In this document: positions 9,305-18,423 of the stretch, piece after piece
Layout of the letters: each line of letters starts with the position of its first letter
How positions within the stretch are numbered: the stretch's first letter is position 1
Notes under the pieces: model-generated
What the model was told of the DNA's origin: nothing
Seen by the model: the letters and a program-made list of their open reading frames with translations, nothing else
Database searches by the model: none
Made by a program: the position numbers and the translations under genes
Source of the DNA: an uncultured Clostridia bacterium
Lineage (GTDB): Bacteria > Bacillota > Clostridia > Oscillospirales > Acutalibacteraceae
DNA: 41,215 bases
Direction: 5' to 3'
NCBI GenBank assembly: GCA_947628665.1
Contig: CANRAU010000016.1
Location: forward strand, 1-41,215

Positions 9305-10165
9305 TTACAGGATGGACGAAAGATTCGACAGGATCGCGCCCGCGACCTCGGGGCGGTTCATGGTATACACATGGATGCCGTTTACACCGTTTGCGATCAA
9401 ATCGATGATCTGTTCGGTGGCGTAGGCGATACCCGCCTGCCGCAACGCGTCGGGATCGTCCGAAAAGCGATCGACCATCTGCCGAAAACGCGAAGGCAGC
9501 GTCGTTCCCGAAAGCGCGCAGGAGCGCTTGATCTGTTTGGAATTGATAACGGGCATTATGCCCGCAAGCACAGGCACGTCGATGCCCTTTTTCAAAGCGC
9601 GGTACAAAAAGCTGTACAGCGCGCTGTTGTCAAAAAACATTTGGGTGATCAAAAAATCCGCGCCGCAATCGACCTTGGCTTTTAAGTTCTCCAAGTCCCT
9701 TTCGGGGCTTGCGGCCTCCACATGACCCTCCGGATAGCACGCCGCGCCCACGCAAAAGCCGCCGATTTCACGGATGGCGGCAATCAATTCGCCGGCATAG
9801 CGGTAATGCGTTTCGTCCGCCTCGTACCCTTCCGGCAGATCGCCGCGAAGCGCAAGGATATTTTCAATCCCCCGCGCCTTTAAGTCGCAAATGATGCTTT
9901 GCAGCTGCATTTTGGTTCCCGACACGCAGGTCAGGTGCGACAGCGCGGGAATATGCAGGTCGTTTTCAATATGCGCGGCAATTTTCGGCGTATTCACCGA
10001 AGTGCCGCCGCCCGCGCCGTAGGTCACGCTGATAAAATCGGGGGAAAATGCGGAGATGCGGTCGATCGCCGCCTCCACGGGCGCGTAAATGGCGTCGTTT
10101 TTCGGCGGGAACACCTCAAAAGAGATCGTCGTCCGACCCGTATGTAAAATTTCGGAAATGCGCAT
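9305..10165 (-). CDS. metF: 5,10-methylenetetrahydrofolate reductase
   Basis: A 286-residue TIM-barrel flavoprotein reducing methylene-THF to methyl-THF for methionine synthesis or one-carbon metabolism. Family landmarks: SFEVFPPKN near the N-terminus (catalytic Glu), the VTYGAGGG turn (about 48-55), LALRGDLP (about 103-110), the DFLITQMFFD folate/FAD loop (about 169-178) and VLAGIMPV (about 196-203). Full length for a MetF-only enzyme with no MetV partner alongside. It is the first gene of a six-gene unit running to radC; its own promoter is at 10231-10259. No SAM riboswitch (S-box-like fold) is visible in the 65-nt leader. Confidence 0.95.
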   Translation of the reverse strand: MRISEILHTGRTTISFEVFPPKNDAIYAPVEAAIDRISAFSPDFISVTYGAGGGTSVNTPKIAAHIENDLHIPALSHLTCVSGTKMQLQSIICDLKARGIENILALRGDLPEGYEADETHYRYAGELIAAIREIGGFCVGAACYPEGHVEAASPERDLENLKAKVDCGADFLITQMFFDNSALYSFLYRALKKGIDVPVLAGIMPVINSKQIKRSCALSGTTLPSRFRQMVDRFSDDPDALRQAGIAYATEQIIDLIANGVNGIHVYTMNRPEVAGAILSNLSSIL

Positions 10166-10189
10166 AGGAATTCTCCGTCTTGCCTGTCC

Positions 10190-10218
10190 GCATACAAAAA
10201 TATGATATATCTGTATGC
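10190..10218 (-). other. Inverted repeat in the metF leader
   Basis: GCATACA (10190-10196) and TGTATGC (10212-10218) form a 7-bp stem around an AT-only 15-nt loop, 13 nt downstream of the metF -10 box. It could be an operator or leader hairpin; no known binding motif is matched. Confidence 0.35.
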
Positions 10219-10230
10219 TGTATTTGTAAT

Positions 10231-10259
10231 ATCATACCATAAACCGAAACCGAGGACAA
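10231..10259 (-). promoter_or_regulatory. Promoter of the metF operon
   Basis: Minus strand TTGTCC (10259-10254), 17-nt spacer, TATGAT (10236-10231). It is the only good sigma-A match between metF and the terminator of the upstream redox operon. Confidence 0.7.
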
Positions 10260-10354
10260 GCGGCAAGATTTGATTTTCCGCCGTTTTCTCGCGGAATTTA
10301 CATTTTGTTAATAAACCCGATGGCGGCAGCCGATGCAAGCCCGCCCTATGCCGC

Positions 10355-10391
10355 TAAAAATCAAAAAGCGAAGCCCCGAAAGGAGCTTCGC
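10355..10391 (-). terminator. Intrinsic terminator of the redox operon
   Basis: On the minus strand a 10-bp stem (GCGAAGC at 10391-10385 with GCTTCGC at 10374-10368, extended by TCC/GGG) closes a 4-nt loop and runs into TTTTTGATTTTT. It lies 60 nt after the last gene of the NuoEF-like operon. Confidence 0.93.
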
Positions 10392-10450
10392 CAAAATGAC
10401 GCATAAGGAATACAAAATTATGGCTTTACACCGCGCACGAAAGGAAGAGA

Positions 10451-13279
10451 TCAGCAGAGATCGCCGCAGAAGCCGTCGATCAGGGGACTTGCGGTATTGC
10501 CGAAATACCGACCGCCCGTGCGGATGATCTCCCGGTCGCTTGCCGTGTCCTGCGTGCAGTTTGCCAATGCGCCGTGTTTGAGCAGTTCCGCAATTTGCGC
10601 GGCTGTTTGCGGTTCTGCGCCCGAGAGCGCGGCGAGCGCCGCAAGCGCGGTCGGAAGCGGCGAAGCCACTGCGGCGCGCTGCACGGCAAAGGTCGTTTCG
10701 GTTTTGAGATACGTGCCGTCGTTCGCGGTAAAGGGCGCGACAAACACCTGCGCGTCCACGCCCTCGGCGGGTGCATTGGACAGCGCCACGGTAAACTGCG
10801 CCGTAATGGACGCATTCTTTTTGCAGTCGAGCAGCAAAACCGCCTTTTCGCCGCGATAAGCGGTCACGGACGGGATGCCGAGCTTGCGCGCGCCGACAAA
10901 ACCGGCGGCTGTATTTTGCATATCGGCATAGACGTTCGGGAAGTGCATAAGCGCAAAGGCTGCTTCCTCAAGCGTCGTGGTCGGGCCGAGCACCACCGCC
11001 ACGTCCGAGCCATACGCCGCGATTTGTTCGCGCAGTGCGGACAGCTCGGCTTCGGAAGCGCCTTTTGCCTCCCCGTTCACCGTGAAAAGGCCAAAGCGTC
11101 CGCCCTTGCAGAGCAGTCCCTGTTCACCGTAAGGCAAACAGCGCAGCACCGTATTGCCGACATAGCGTACATCGGTCTTGCAAAGCGCCGCACACAGGTT
11201 GCACACGGACTCCACGCGCCGTTCTTTTACGGGGACGCGCTTCTTTACAGGCTCTTTTTCCAAGAGCGCGCCCGTCGGGCAGACGGCGGCGCACTGGCCG
11301 CAGAACATACACGCGCTCTGTTCGAGTGGCAAGCCGTATGCGGGGCTTATGAGCGTATGGAAGCCCCTGCCGACGAAGCCCAAATTGGTTTTGCCCATGA
11401 CCTCGTCGCAAATGCGCACGCAAAGGCCGCAAAGAATGCACTTATCGGCGTTGCGGATGATCAGGGAATCGAGGTTTTCCGCGTTACGGTGGTGTTTTTC
11501 ACCTGTAAAGCGTTCAGGCTTTACATCGAATTCGTTTGCATAGGCGATCAGCTTGCAGTCGTAATAATCCTGACAGCCGCAGGAAAGACAGCGCATCGCC
11601 TCTTTTTTTGCCGTTTCTTCCGTAAATCCGAGCGTAACTTCCCCAAAATCCGCTTTTCGCGCGGCAGGCGCACGCGTCGGCATTTCGGCGCGCGGCGCTT
11701 TCTGGAATTGCTCGAAATAGGCTTCGTCAAGCTCGCGTTCCACATAATAGGGCTTTTTATAGCCGACCGTCTCGCCGTTTAGGAAACGGTCGATGACCGT
11801 CGCCGCCTTTTGCGCTTCGCCAATGGCTTCAATTGCAATGGATGCGCCCTTGTTGGTCATATCGCCCACGGCAAATACGCCGGGGAGCGACGTGGCAAAG
11901 GTACTCTCATCCGCCGCGACCGTGCCGCGCTTGGTCGCCTGCGCTTCTTCAAAGCCCGTCAAATCAGGATACTGCCCGATGGCCATAATGGCCGTATCAA
12001 GCGCGATCGTTTGCGTTGCGCCCTCAATAGGTTCGGGACGGCGTCTGCCGCTCGCATCGGGTTCGCCGAGCCGCATTTCCTGCAAAACAGCGCCCGCCAA
12101 GCGGCCGTTTGCCTCGGTAAACGCAATGGGCGCGGTCAAAAACTTATACTGTACGCCCTCTTCCTCGGATTCCCTGATTTCCAGATCCTCCGCAGGCATT
12201 TCGTCGCGCGTGCGGCGGTAAATGACATATACCTGCCGTGCGCCCAAACGCACCGCCGTGCGGCAAGCGTCCATGGCGGTATTGCCGCCACCGATCACCG
12301 CTACGGTTTCGCCGACGTCCGGCGCTTCCCCAAGGGCTACGGCGCGCAGGAAGTCGATGCCGCCCAGCACACCGGGCAGATCCTCGCCCGGCACGCGCAT
12401 TTTGCTGCTGTTCCATGCGCCTGCGGCAAGCACCACCGCGTCATATTTCGCTCTGAGCGTTTGCAGATCGACATCCCTGCCGATTTTGACATGGTTTTGC
12501 ATTTGCACGCCGAGCGCTTCGATGCTTGCGATCTCGCGATCCAAAATCCGCTTGGGCAGACGGTATTCGGGGATGCCGTAGCGAAGCATACCGCCCATTT
12601 TCGGCATCGCGTCCAGCACGGTCACGCTGTGACCGAACCGACGCAGGAAGTAAGCCGCCGTCAGTCCCGCAGGGCCGCCGCCGACGACCGCCACCGTTTT
12701 GCCCGTATCCGGTTCGACCGACGGCACATACGGATGGTCGCTCGCCATATCCATATCGGAGGCAAAGCTCTTTAAATGGGCGATTGAGATCGGTTCGTCC
12801 ACACGCGCACGGCGGCACTGCTTTTCGCAGGGGTGCGGGCAGATGCGGCCGATGGAGGACGGCATCGGAATTTTTTCTTTGATGCGCTCGACAGCCTCGG
12901 TGTATTCGCCGTTCGCGATCAGCCCGATATAGCCCTGGCAATCGGTATTGGCAGGACACGCTTTCGTGCAGGGCGCTTTGCAGTCGCCGTCATGGTCGGA
13001 GAGCAAAAGCTCCAACGCCACCTTGCGTGCACGTACCACGCGAGGCGTGTCGGTATGTACCACCATGCCGTCCGTCGCCTTGGCGGAACACGCGCGCAGG
13101 AGCTTGCCGACACCCTCGGCTTCGACCACGCAAAGTCCGCACGCACCGTACAGCTCCACGCGCCCGTCATAGCAAAGGTTGGGGATCTTCAATCCGTTTT
13201 GTGTCGCCGCCGCAAGCAGGGTCGTCCCCTCCTCCACGGTCAGCTTATGCTCGTCTATCGTAATGGTAATCAAACCCAT
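10451..13279 (-). CDS. Fused 2Fe-2S / NfnB(GltD)-like / ferredoxin oxidoreductase, StnC-like
   Basis: 942 residues, at least five parts. (1) A 2Fe-2S ferredoxin domain with C36, C47, C50, C64. (2) A Cys-rich GltD/NfnB-type N-terminal cluster region (C100, C104, C108, C114, then C147, C151, C155). (3) A two-dinucleotide-fold flavoprotein, FAD site VAVVGGGPAG (about 196-205), NAD(P) site VAVIGGGNTA followed by YRRTRDEMP (about 326-362). (4) A two-cluster ferredoxin domain (CILCGLCVRIC, CMFCGQCAAVC, about 645-700). (5) A short Mo-oxidoreductase-like remnant opening with CNLCAALC. There is no H-cluster motif and no room for a Mo catalytic domain. Together with the NuoE/NuoF neighbours this is the layout of the Stn-family bifurcating transhydrogenase (NADH, NADPH, ferredoxin). 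The ATG shares its A with the upstream stop (TGATG); a longer frame to 13429 only overlaps the neighbour. Confidence 0.85.
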   Translation of the reverse strand: MGLITITIDEHKLTVEEGTTLLAAATQNGLKIPNLCYDGRVELYGACGLCVVEAEGVGKLLRACSAKATDGMVVHTDTPRVVRARKVALELLLSDHDGDCKAPCTKACPANTDCQGYIGLIANGEYTEAVERIKEKIPMPSSIGRICPHPCEKQCRRARVDEPISIAHLKSFASDMDMASDHPYVPSVEPDTGKTVAVVGGGPAGLTAAYFLRRFGHSVTVLDAMPKMGGMLRYGIPEYRLPKRILDREIASIEALGVQMQNHVKIGRDVDLQTLRAKYDAVVLAAGAWNSSKMRVPGEDLPGVLGGIDFLRAVALGEAPDVGETVAVIGGGNTAMDACRTAVRLGARQVYVIYRRTRDEMPAEDLEIRESEEEGVQYKFLTAPIAFTEANGRLAGAVLQEMRLGEPDASGRRRPEPIEGATQTIALDTAIMAIGQYPDLTGFEEAQATKRGTVAADESTFATSLPGVFAVGDMTNKGASIAIEAIGEAQKAATVIDRFLNGETVGYKKPYYVERELDEAYFEQFQKAPRAEMPTRAPAARKADFGEVTLGFTEETAKKEAMRCLSCGCQDYYDCKLIAYANEFDVKPERFTGEKHHRNAENLDSLIIRNADKCILCGLCVRICDEVMGKTNLGFVGRGFHTLISPAYGLPLEQSACMFCGQCAAVCPTGALLEKEPVKKRVPVKERRVESVCNLCAALCKTDVRYVGNTVLRCLPYGEQGLLCKGGRFGLFTVNGEAKGASEAELSALREQIAAYGSDVAVVLGPTTTLEEAAFALMHFPNVYADMQNTAAGFVGARKLGIPSVTAYRGEKAVLLLDCKKNASITAQFTVALSNAPAEGVDAQVFVAPFTANDGTYLKTETTFAVQRAAVASPLPTALAALAALSGAEPQTAAQIAELLKHGALANCTQDTASDREIIRTGGRYFGNTASPLIDGFCGDLC

Positions 13280-15033
13280 CAGCGCACCTCCACCGCGCCG
13301 AAACGGCAGTTTTCGGCACATTTTCCACACTTGATACAAATATCCGCCCGAATGGTATGCGGCTGTTTGACCGCGCCGTCGATTGCGTGTACGGGACAGC
13401 CGCGCGCGCATTTGGTACAGCCGATGCACTTCTCAGGGTCGATCGCATAGGAAACGAGCGCGGTGCATTCTTTTGCGGGGCAGGTCTTATCCTTGATATG
13501 CGCCTCGAATTCGTCGCGGAAATAGCGAATTGCGGTCAGTACCGGGTTGGGCGCGGTCTGCCCCAGTCCGCACAGCGCGCCGTCCTTAATGGATGCGCAA
13601 AGCTCCTCGAGCAGTTCAATGTCCCCGTCTTTGCCGTTGCCGTCCGCAATGCGGGTCAGCACTTCCAGCATCCGCTTCGTCCCCAAACGGCAATGCACGC
13701 ATTTGCCGCAGGATTCCTTGGCGGTGAAATCCAAAAAGAATTTCGCCATACCGACCATGCAGGTGTCCTCGTCCATGACGACCATGCCGCCCGAACCCAT
13801 GATCGCGCCCGTCGCGCCCAGCGCCTTATAATCGATTACCGTATCGAGCAGTGACGCGGGGATACAGCCGCCCGAAGGGCCGCCCATTTGCACCGCCTTG
13901 AACGTCTTGCCGTCGCGTATGCCGCCGCCGATGTCGAAAATCACATCGCGCAGCGTTTTGCCCATGGGAATTTCCACAAGACCGCCGCGACGGATTTTGC
14001 CCGTAAGGGCAAAAACCTTTGTGCCCTTGCTGCCTTCTGTACCCATGGCGGCAAAGGCCTCGCCGCCGTGCAGAAGGATCCACGCCACATTGGCAAAGGT
14101 CTCCACATTGTTGATGTTGGAGGGCTTGTGCCAATAGCCCGCCTGCGCGGGGAAGGGCGGTTTTAAGCGCGGCATCCCGCGGCTGCCCTCCAGCGATTCG
14201 ATGAGCGCGGTCTCCTCGCCGCAGACGAACGCGCCCGCGCCCGCCTTAATGCGCATTTTGCAGGAAAAGTCGCTTTCGAAAATATGCTCGCCGAGATAGC
14301 CCTTTTCCTCCGCCTGCCGAATGGCCTTTTCCAAACGGCGAATGGCCAGAGGGTATTCCGCGCGCACGTACACGATGGCTTCCTTTGCGCCGATGGCATA
14401 CGCGCCGATGAGCATACCCTCAATGAGACCGTGCGGGTCGCCCTCGATCACGGCTCTGTCCATAAACGCGCCGGGGTCGCCCTCATCCGCGTTGCAGATC
14501 AGATATTTCTCGTCGCCTGCCGACTCCCGCGCCGCGTTCCACTTGAACCAGGTCGGGAATCCCGCGCCGCCGCGTCCGGCAAGCCCCGAAATTTTGATTT
14601 GTTCAATGACCTCCTCGGGCGTCATGGAGGAAAGCACCTTGCGGATGGCTTGATAGCCGTCCGTGCGCTCGTAGTCCTCCACGTCCTCGGGGTCGATCAC
14701 GCCGCAATGGCGAAGCGCAATGCGGGTCTGTTTTTCCAAAAAAAGCGCGTCCTCGGGGTCGATCACCAAATCGGCAAGCGCGGAAACATCCTCCCGCTTC
14801 ACGGCCTCGGCAATACGCGCGGCGTCGTTTTCCGACACACGCACCAGACGCGTCAAAGCGCCCGCGCCGTCATACAGATCGACGATCGGCTCTAAAAAGC
14901 ACATCCCGTTGCAGCCCGTGATTTTAAGCTCCGCCGACGATACGTCCCGAAGCGCAGCGTGCAGCGCGTCATACACCTTTTGCGCGCCCGCCGCGATCCC
15001 GCAGCTTCCCGCGCCGACAACCACTTTGGTCAT
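13279..15033 (-). CDS. NuoF/HydB-like NADH-binding flavoprotein subunit
   Basis: 584 residues. An N-terminal thioredoxin-like region (1-90) with a CNGMC motif precedes the NuoF core. The core has the FMN/NADH loops GLAGRGGAGFPTWFKW (about 150-165) and ICNADEGDPGAFMDR (about 179-193) and the 4Fe-4S site ESCGKCVHCRLG (about 440-451) with a fourth Cys in LCGLGQ. The C-terminus adds two 4Fe-4S ferredoxin motifs (CIGCTKCARGC, CIKCGKCAENC), an addition typical of HydB-type soluble complexes and absent from respiratory complex I NuoF. It would take or give hydride at NADH and relay electrons to the ferredoxin clusters. The ATG overlaps the nuoE-like stop by 4 nt (ATGA). Confidence 0.93.
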   Translation of the reverse strand: MTKVVVGAGSCGIAAGAQKVYDALHAALRDVSSAELKITGCNGMCFLEPIVDLYDGAGALTRLVRVSENDAARIAEAVKREDVSALADLVIDPEDALFLEKQTRIALRHCGVIDPEDVEDYERTDGYQAIRKVLSSMTPEEVIEQIKISGLAGRGGAGFPTWFKWNAARESAGDEKYLICNADEGDPGAFMDRAVIEGDPHGLIEGMLIGAYAIGAKEAIVYVRAEYPLAIRRLEKAIRQAEEKGYLGEHIFESDFSCKMRIKAGAGAFVCGEETALIESLEGSRGMPRLKPPFPAQAGYWHKPSNINNVETFANVAWILLHGGEAFAAMGTEGSKGTKVFALTGKIRRGGLVEIPMGKTLRDVIFDIGGGIRDGKTFKAVQMGGPSGGCIPASLLDTVIDYKALGATGAIMGSGGMVVMDEDTCMVGMAKFFLDFTAKESCGKCVHCRLGTKRMLEVLTRIADGNGKDGDIELLEELCASIKDGALCGLGQTAPNPVLTAIRYFRDEFEAHIKDKTCPAKECTALVSYAIDPEKCIGCTKCARGCPVHAIDGAVKQPHTIRADICIKCGKCAENCRFGAVEVR

Positions 15034-15536
15034 ACCGTCGCCCCCTTTTCCGCATTTTGCGCCAATGTGCGCAAAATCTCCCGCGTTTTATCGGGGGTCA
15101 GCGAACCGTAGGTCTCGGCGTTGATCATCATAACGGGCGACAGGCTGCAGCAGCCCAGGCACGCCACGTTTTTGAGCGTAAACAGGCCGTCCTCGGTCGT
15201 TTCGCCGTCGTGAATGCCCAAGGTCTCCGTAATGGTTTTTTCAATCAAATCCGAATTATTGACATGGCACGCCGTACCTTTACAAAGCTGAATGAGATAT
15301 TTGCCGACCGGCTTCAAACGGAACTGCGTATAGAAGGTGGCGACGCCCAAAATTTTGGCTGCGGGGATCTCCATACGCTGTGCGATGTGCTCCAGCACGT
15401 CCTGCGGTAGATAGCCGTAAATCTCCTGTGCCTTTTGCAAAACCGTGATCAGGCTCCCCTTGACGCCCGCATATGTATCAAGTACGGGTGAAAGCAACGT
15501 CAAATCACTGTGCGCGGCACTGCAACTGCAATCCAT
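15030..15536 (-). CDS. NuoE/HydC-like 2Fe-2S thioredoxin-fold subunit
   Basis: A 168-residue small subunit of NADH-dependent oxidoreductases. The 2Fe-2S ligands are visible as CKGTAC (about 85-90) and CLGCC (about 126-130); the helical N-terminal half (LQKAQEIYGYLPQDVLEHIA) and GVATFYTQF are family hallmarks. An extra CSC plus C-rich start (MDCSCSAAHS) is present. It heads the operon with its own promoter and a strong GGAGG 7 nt upstream. Partner of the NuoF-like subunit. Confidence 0.93.
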   Translation of the reverse strand: MDCSCSAAHSDLTLLSPVLDTYAGVKGSLITVLQKAQEIYGYLPQDVLEHIAQRMEIPAAKILGVATFYTQFRLKPVGKYLIQLCKGTACHVNNSDLIEKTITETLGIHDGETTEDGLFTLKNVACLGCCSLSPVMMINAETYGSLTPDKTREILRTLAQNAEKGATV

Positions 15537-15566
15537 ATCCTATCCTCCATAGACTAAACTTTTATT

Positions 15567-15595
15567 ATCATACTATAAAACGTGCGGAAATGCAA
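15567..15595 (-). promoter_or_regulatory. Promoter of the NuoEF/StnC-like operon
   Basis: Minus strand TTGCAT (15595-15590), 17-nt spacer, TATGAT (15572-15567), giving a leader of about 25 nt that contains the GGAGG site (15548-15544). Confidence 0.8.
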
Positions 15596-15603
15596 TTTGA
15601 AAT

Positions 15604-15930
15604 TTCAACCTGCGGCGATAAGAAAACCCGCCGGAAAACCGACGGGTCAGTCTGTCGATGAACTGTTTTGCGATAGCAAGATAACGAAAAGTTTTCGCCC
15701 GCCTTTTTCAAAAGGCGGCGGGGTTGAGGGGCGGCGCCCTCATCGCAGCCCGCAGGCTGCGAAATTTTTGTCCAAAAGAGCGCAGGAGGGGCGAAAAACA
15801 GTCCAGTGGACTGTTTTTCGGTGGGGAACCCTCGCCGGGGGTTCCCCATAATCTTACTCCTTTTGTGCATATTGCCAAGGGACGCATACTTTTTCTACAC
15901 GCTGACCCGCCGGAAAACCGACGGGTTTTG
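15604..15930. repeat. Multi-hairpin intergenic element bounded by a 22-bp direct repeat
   Basis: A non-coding stretch between the permease stop and the redox promoter. An identical 22-nt hairpin (9-bp arms with one mismatch, AAAA loop) occurs at 15626-15647 and 15905-15926. Between them lie four further stems: 15699-15718 (8 bp), 15745-15760 (6 bp), 15794-15818 (12-bp perfect arms around one base) and 15823-15847 (9 bp). The left boundary copy read on the minus strand and the right copy read on the plus strand end in T-runs, so they could terminate transcription from either side. Short antisense frames here look like by-products of the repeats. It resembles a dispersed palindromic repeat rather than a gene. 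Confidence 0.65.
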
Positions 15931-15954
15931 GAAAATTTATGCGAAGAACATGTT

Positions 15955-18423
15955 TTACCAAATATATACGTCCGCTTTATCTGCGACCTGCTTTTTAAGC
16001 GTCTCCGGCATTTGATCGGCGGAAACATACATACTGGTTCTGCTTTCTTCTGTGAAGAAGGTGACCATATAGTCCTGTGGCTGTGCTATGGCGCGCGGCA
16101 CGGCGGCCGCATAAAGCTGTTTGATTACGGCTGCGTCCGTGCTGGAGACCATACCGTAGGCATCGGTGTTATCATCATATTCGCCGGTCGGAGCTGATTC
16201 CGCCAAAAATTCAAATCCCGCATTGTCCCGATTCCCGTTGATCCATGTAAGATACGGAGGGAAAACGTATGCGACCTTCTGAATTTTTACCTTTTGGATC
16301 TCGGGCTTTGCAGAGAGCGCATCAAAATACCCCGCGTCCTTTAAGAACTGCACAGTGGCGGGCATATCGCTCGTCAGCAGGAATACAGGTATATTGTCCA
16401 TCCAGTACAGCCCGACAAAGTCGTCCATTGGTACTTCCTTGCCGTCCCAAACAACCGTACCGTCGTCGGACACTTCAGCGCCCTCCACGGCCGTAACCGA
16501 CTCGCCGTCCTCATACTCGGCGGCGGCCATATCCGCTCTCGTAAAGGAGATCGCGCCAAGCACATTTTTGCCGGCATAACGGTTCTCTGCAGTAAGTGCG
16601 GAAAGATCCTTGTAAAGACAGTCGAGCAAGGTCTGCTTTTGCGCGTCCGTCAGCTTCGGCATGGTCGAGACGGAGAGCGATTTATTGTAGATACGGATGA
16701 TGTCGCTTTCACGAAGCTGGCGCATATACTTATACTGCATATACGCATTGTAGTCGCCCGAGGTCACTCTGCCGAACTCGTCGCGCTTGGGTTCTTCGAC
16801 AGCCTTCAGCGGTGATTTGAACAGCTTGTCAAGCTCCGATTTGTAATAATCGGTCTCGCAAATCTTGGTAAGCTCCCGGAGCGTCGCCTCGTCCACCCCG
16901 TAATAGGCGCGGCGAATCACCTTGCCGTTTTTGAGCACATACTCCATTTGCACGGCAACTTGACGCGTCCCGTTGTAATCGTCGTTTAAAAGCTGCGGGT
17001 CGGTTCTGCCCGCCTCGACCAGCTTTTGATGCACGGAGCGAATAAATTCGACGTCCCGCGCGCTTTCATATTTGCCGAACGGGATCGAGGTGGGCTGGAT
17101 GAAGCTGCTGGAACCGATATAAGTAAAATCATTCATATATACGGTCTGTTCTTTATAAACAGAATCGGCATAAACGGAGGAAATCCGCGCGTAGGAAATG
17201 TCCCCCGCTTCCGGCACACGGTTTGCCGCGCCAAAATAGCCCGTCGCAAAAAAGGCGAAAATCAGGGCGGTCACAACAAGCTGGATAGGCAGCGCGACCA
17301 AATCTTTGGCAAACTGCTTGAAATTGCGCAGCAGCAACAGGCTCAAAATCGCATAGATCACGCAGAACACCGCCGCGCCGACGGCGATTGCCAACGCCAT
17401 GCCGCGCTCGTTCAAAATATTGTATGCCTCTGTAAAGCCGAAGAAAGCCACGATAAAAATGCCGATAAAGTTCAGCGCTTTGTTCGTGCCGATAAAGCCG
17501 CCGATCTCGGCCTTTCTGCGTTTGTAAAGCAGTACGCCGAGGCCGAACAGCACGACGGTGAAGGCCAGCCACAAAAGCGGGCGCAAAAAGCTCGGCGCGC
17601 TCCACGGGATGAGGTTTCCGGAGTTATAGTCGGTCAGTTCATGCTTTGCCGACGCCGCCGAATAGACGTACAGGCCTTCGGAAAAATACCGAAGCGGATT
17701 AAACGGCTCAAAAGAGCCGGCCAGTTCCATTCTCTCCGAACCGAACACGAACCCATACGGCGCACCGACCACGAGCTTTTGAATGAGAATACCCAGACAG
17801 GTAAAAAGCATTTCGGGGAAGAGCAGCAAAATGGATGAAAACAGCCCGCCCTCAAACACCGTACCGACGGTGGTAAAGACTGCGGCGGTCAAGGTGTAGG
17901 CAAACGCGGTCAAAGAGAACATACCCACGGTTTCATACAAAAACGCCGTCAGCATATATTTGTTTACGCCGAGATAGACGATATTGAGTACCAGCGACCC
18001 GAGCATGGGGATAACCACCGAAGCGCACAGCAGCGTCAAGCCCGAAAGGTACTTGGCGGTAAAGAGCTTTGCGCGCGTAATGCCGAGACTGTAATAGACG
18101 TTAACGGTTTTTTTGCCCGTGATAAACCGAAACGCCTGTATGCCCGTCAGCACGCCGGCGATCAGCAGCACCGCCAAAACAAAATACCGCGTATATTCGA
18201 GACCCGACGAAAACAGGAACGCGTACTGCTTTTTGAGGTCTATGGTCTCAAACTGGCCGCTTTCATTCTCCGTCACGGTTTGCCGAAAGACGCCCAAAAG
18301 CGGCTGTAACACGAAGAAAACCAGCAGGATGCCCGCGTTTATCACAGGAAACAGGACGTTGCTCCGCAAGCCCGTTCGATACGCATAGCCGAAATTATTT
18401 TGAAAAGATTTGCGTGAAGTCAT
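15955..18423 (-). CDS. ABC transporter permease (large, with extracytoplasmic domain)
   Basis: 822 residues from the ATG preceded by GGAGGGA (a frame extension to 18444 has no such site). The N-terminal half is an ABC-2-type membrane domain with about eight spans: one near residue 25-45, then clusters around 95-120, 140-230, 280-300 and 320-385. After a last span (about 385-410) comes a long hydrophilic C-terminal region of about 400 residues with no membrane segments, resembling the DUF6449-type clostridial permeases. The gene overlaps the ATPase gene by 29 nt, so both form one exporter. The substrate is unknown; YtrBC-like exporters act in cell-envelope stress, but this is analogy only. Confidence 0.85.
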   Translation of the reverse strand: MTSRKSFQNNFGYAYRTGLRSNVLFPVINAGILLVFFVLQPLLGVFRQTVTENESGQFETIDLKKQYAFLFSSGLEYTRYFVLAVLLIAGVLTGIQAFRFITGKKTVNVYYSLGITRAKLFTAKYLSGLTLLCASVVIPMLGSLVLNIVYLGVNKYMLTAFLYETVGMFSLTAFAYTLTAAVFTTVGTVFEGGLFSSILLLFPEMLFTCLGILIQKLVVGAPYGFVFGSERMELAGSFEPFNPLRYFSEGLYVYSAASAKHELTDYNSGNLIPWSAPSFLRPLLWLAFTVVLFGLGVLLYKRRKAEIGGFIGTNKALNFIGIFIVAFFGFTEAYNILNERGMALAIAVGAAVFCVIYAILSLLLLRNFKQFAKDLVALPIQLVVTALIFAFFATGYFGAANRVPEAGDISYARISSVYADSVYKEQTVYMNDFTYIGSSSFIQPTSIPFGKYESARDVEFIRSVHQKLVEAGRTDPQLLNDDYNGTRQVAVQMEYVLKNGKVIRRAYYGVDEATLRELTKICETDYYKSELDKLFKSPLKAVEEPKRDEFGRVTSGDYNAYMQYKYMRQLRESDIIRIYNKSLSVSTMPKLTDAQKQTLLDCLYKDLSALTAENRYAGKNVLGAISFTRADMAAAEYEDGESVTAVEGAEVSDDGTVVWDGKEVPMDDFVGLYWMDNIPVFLLTSDMPATVQFLKDAGYFDALSAKPEIQKVKIQKVAYVFPPYLTWINGNRDNAGFEFLAESAPTGEYDDNTDAYGMVSSTDAAVIKQLYAAAVPRAIAQPQDYMVTFFTEESRTSMYVSADQMPETLKKQVADKADVYIW

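Noticed and set aside
10166-10450. SAM riboswitch upstream of metF
   Set aside because: The leader is only about 65 nt with one 7-bp inverted repeat; no four-way junction or kink-turn pattern seen.
10451-15536. Calling the NuoEF operon an [FeFe]-hydrogenase or formate dehydrogenase
   Set aside because: No H-cluster motif and no full molybdopterin catalytic domain; the third protein is NfnB/GltD-like.
15568-15870. Minus-strand 100-codon frame in the intergenic repeat
   Set aside because: It crosses five hairpins of the repeat element and has no ribosome site; such frames arise from the repeat itself.
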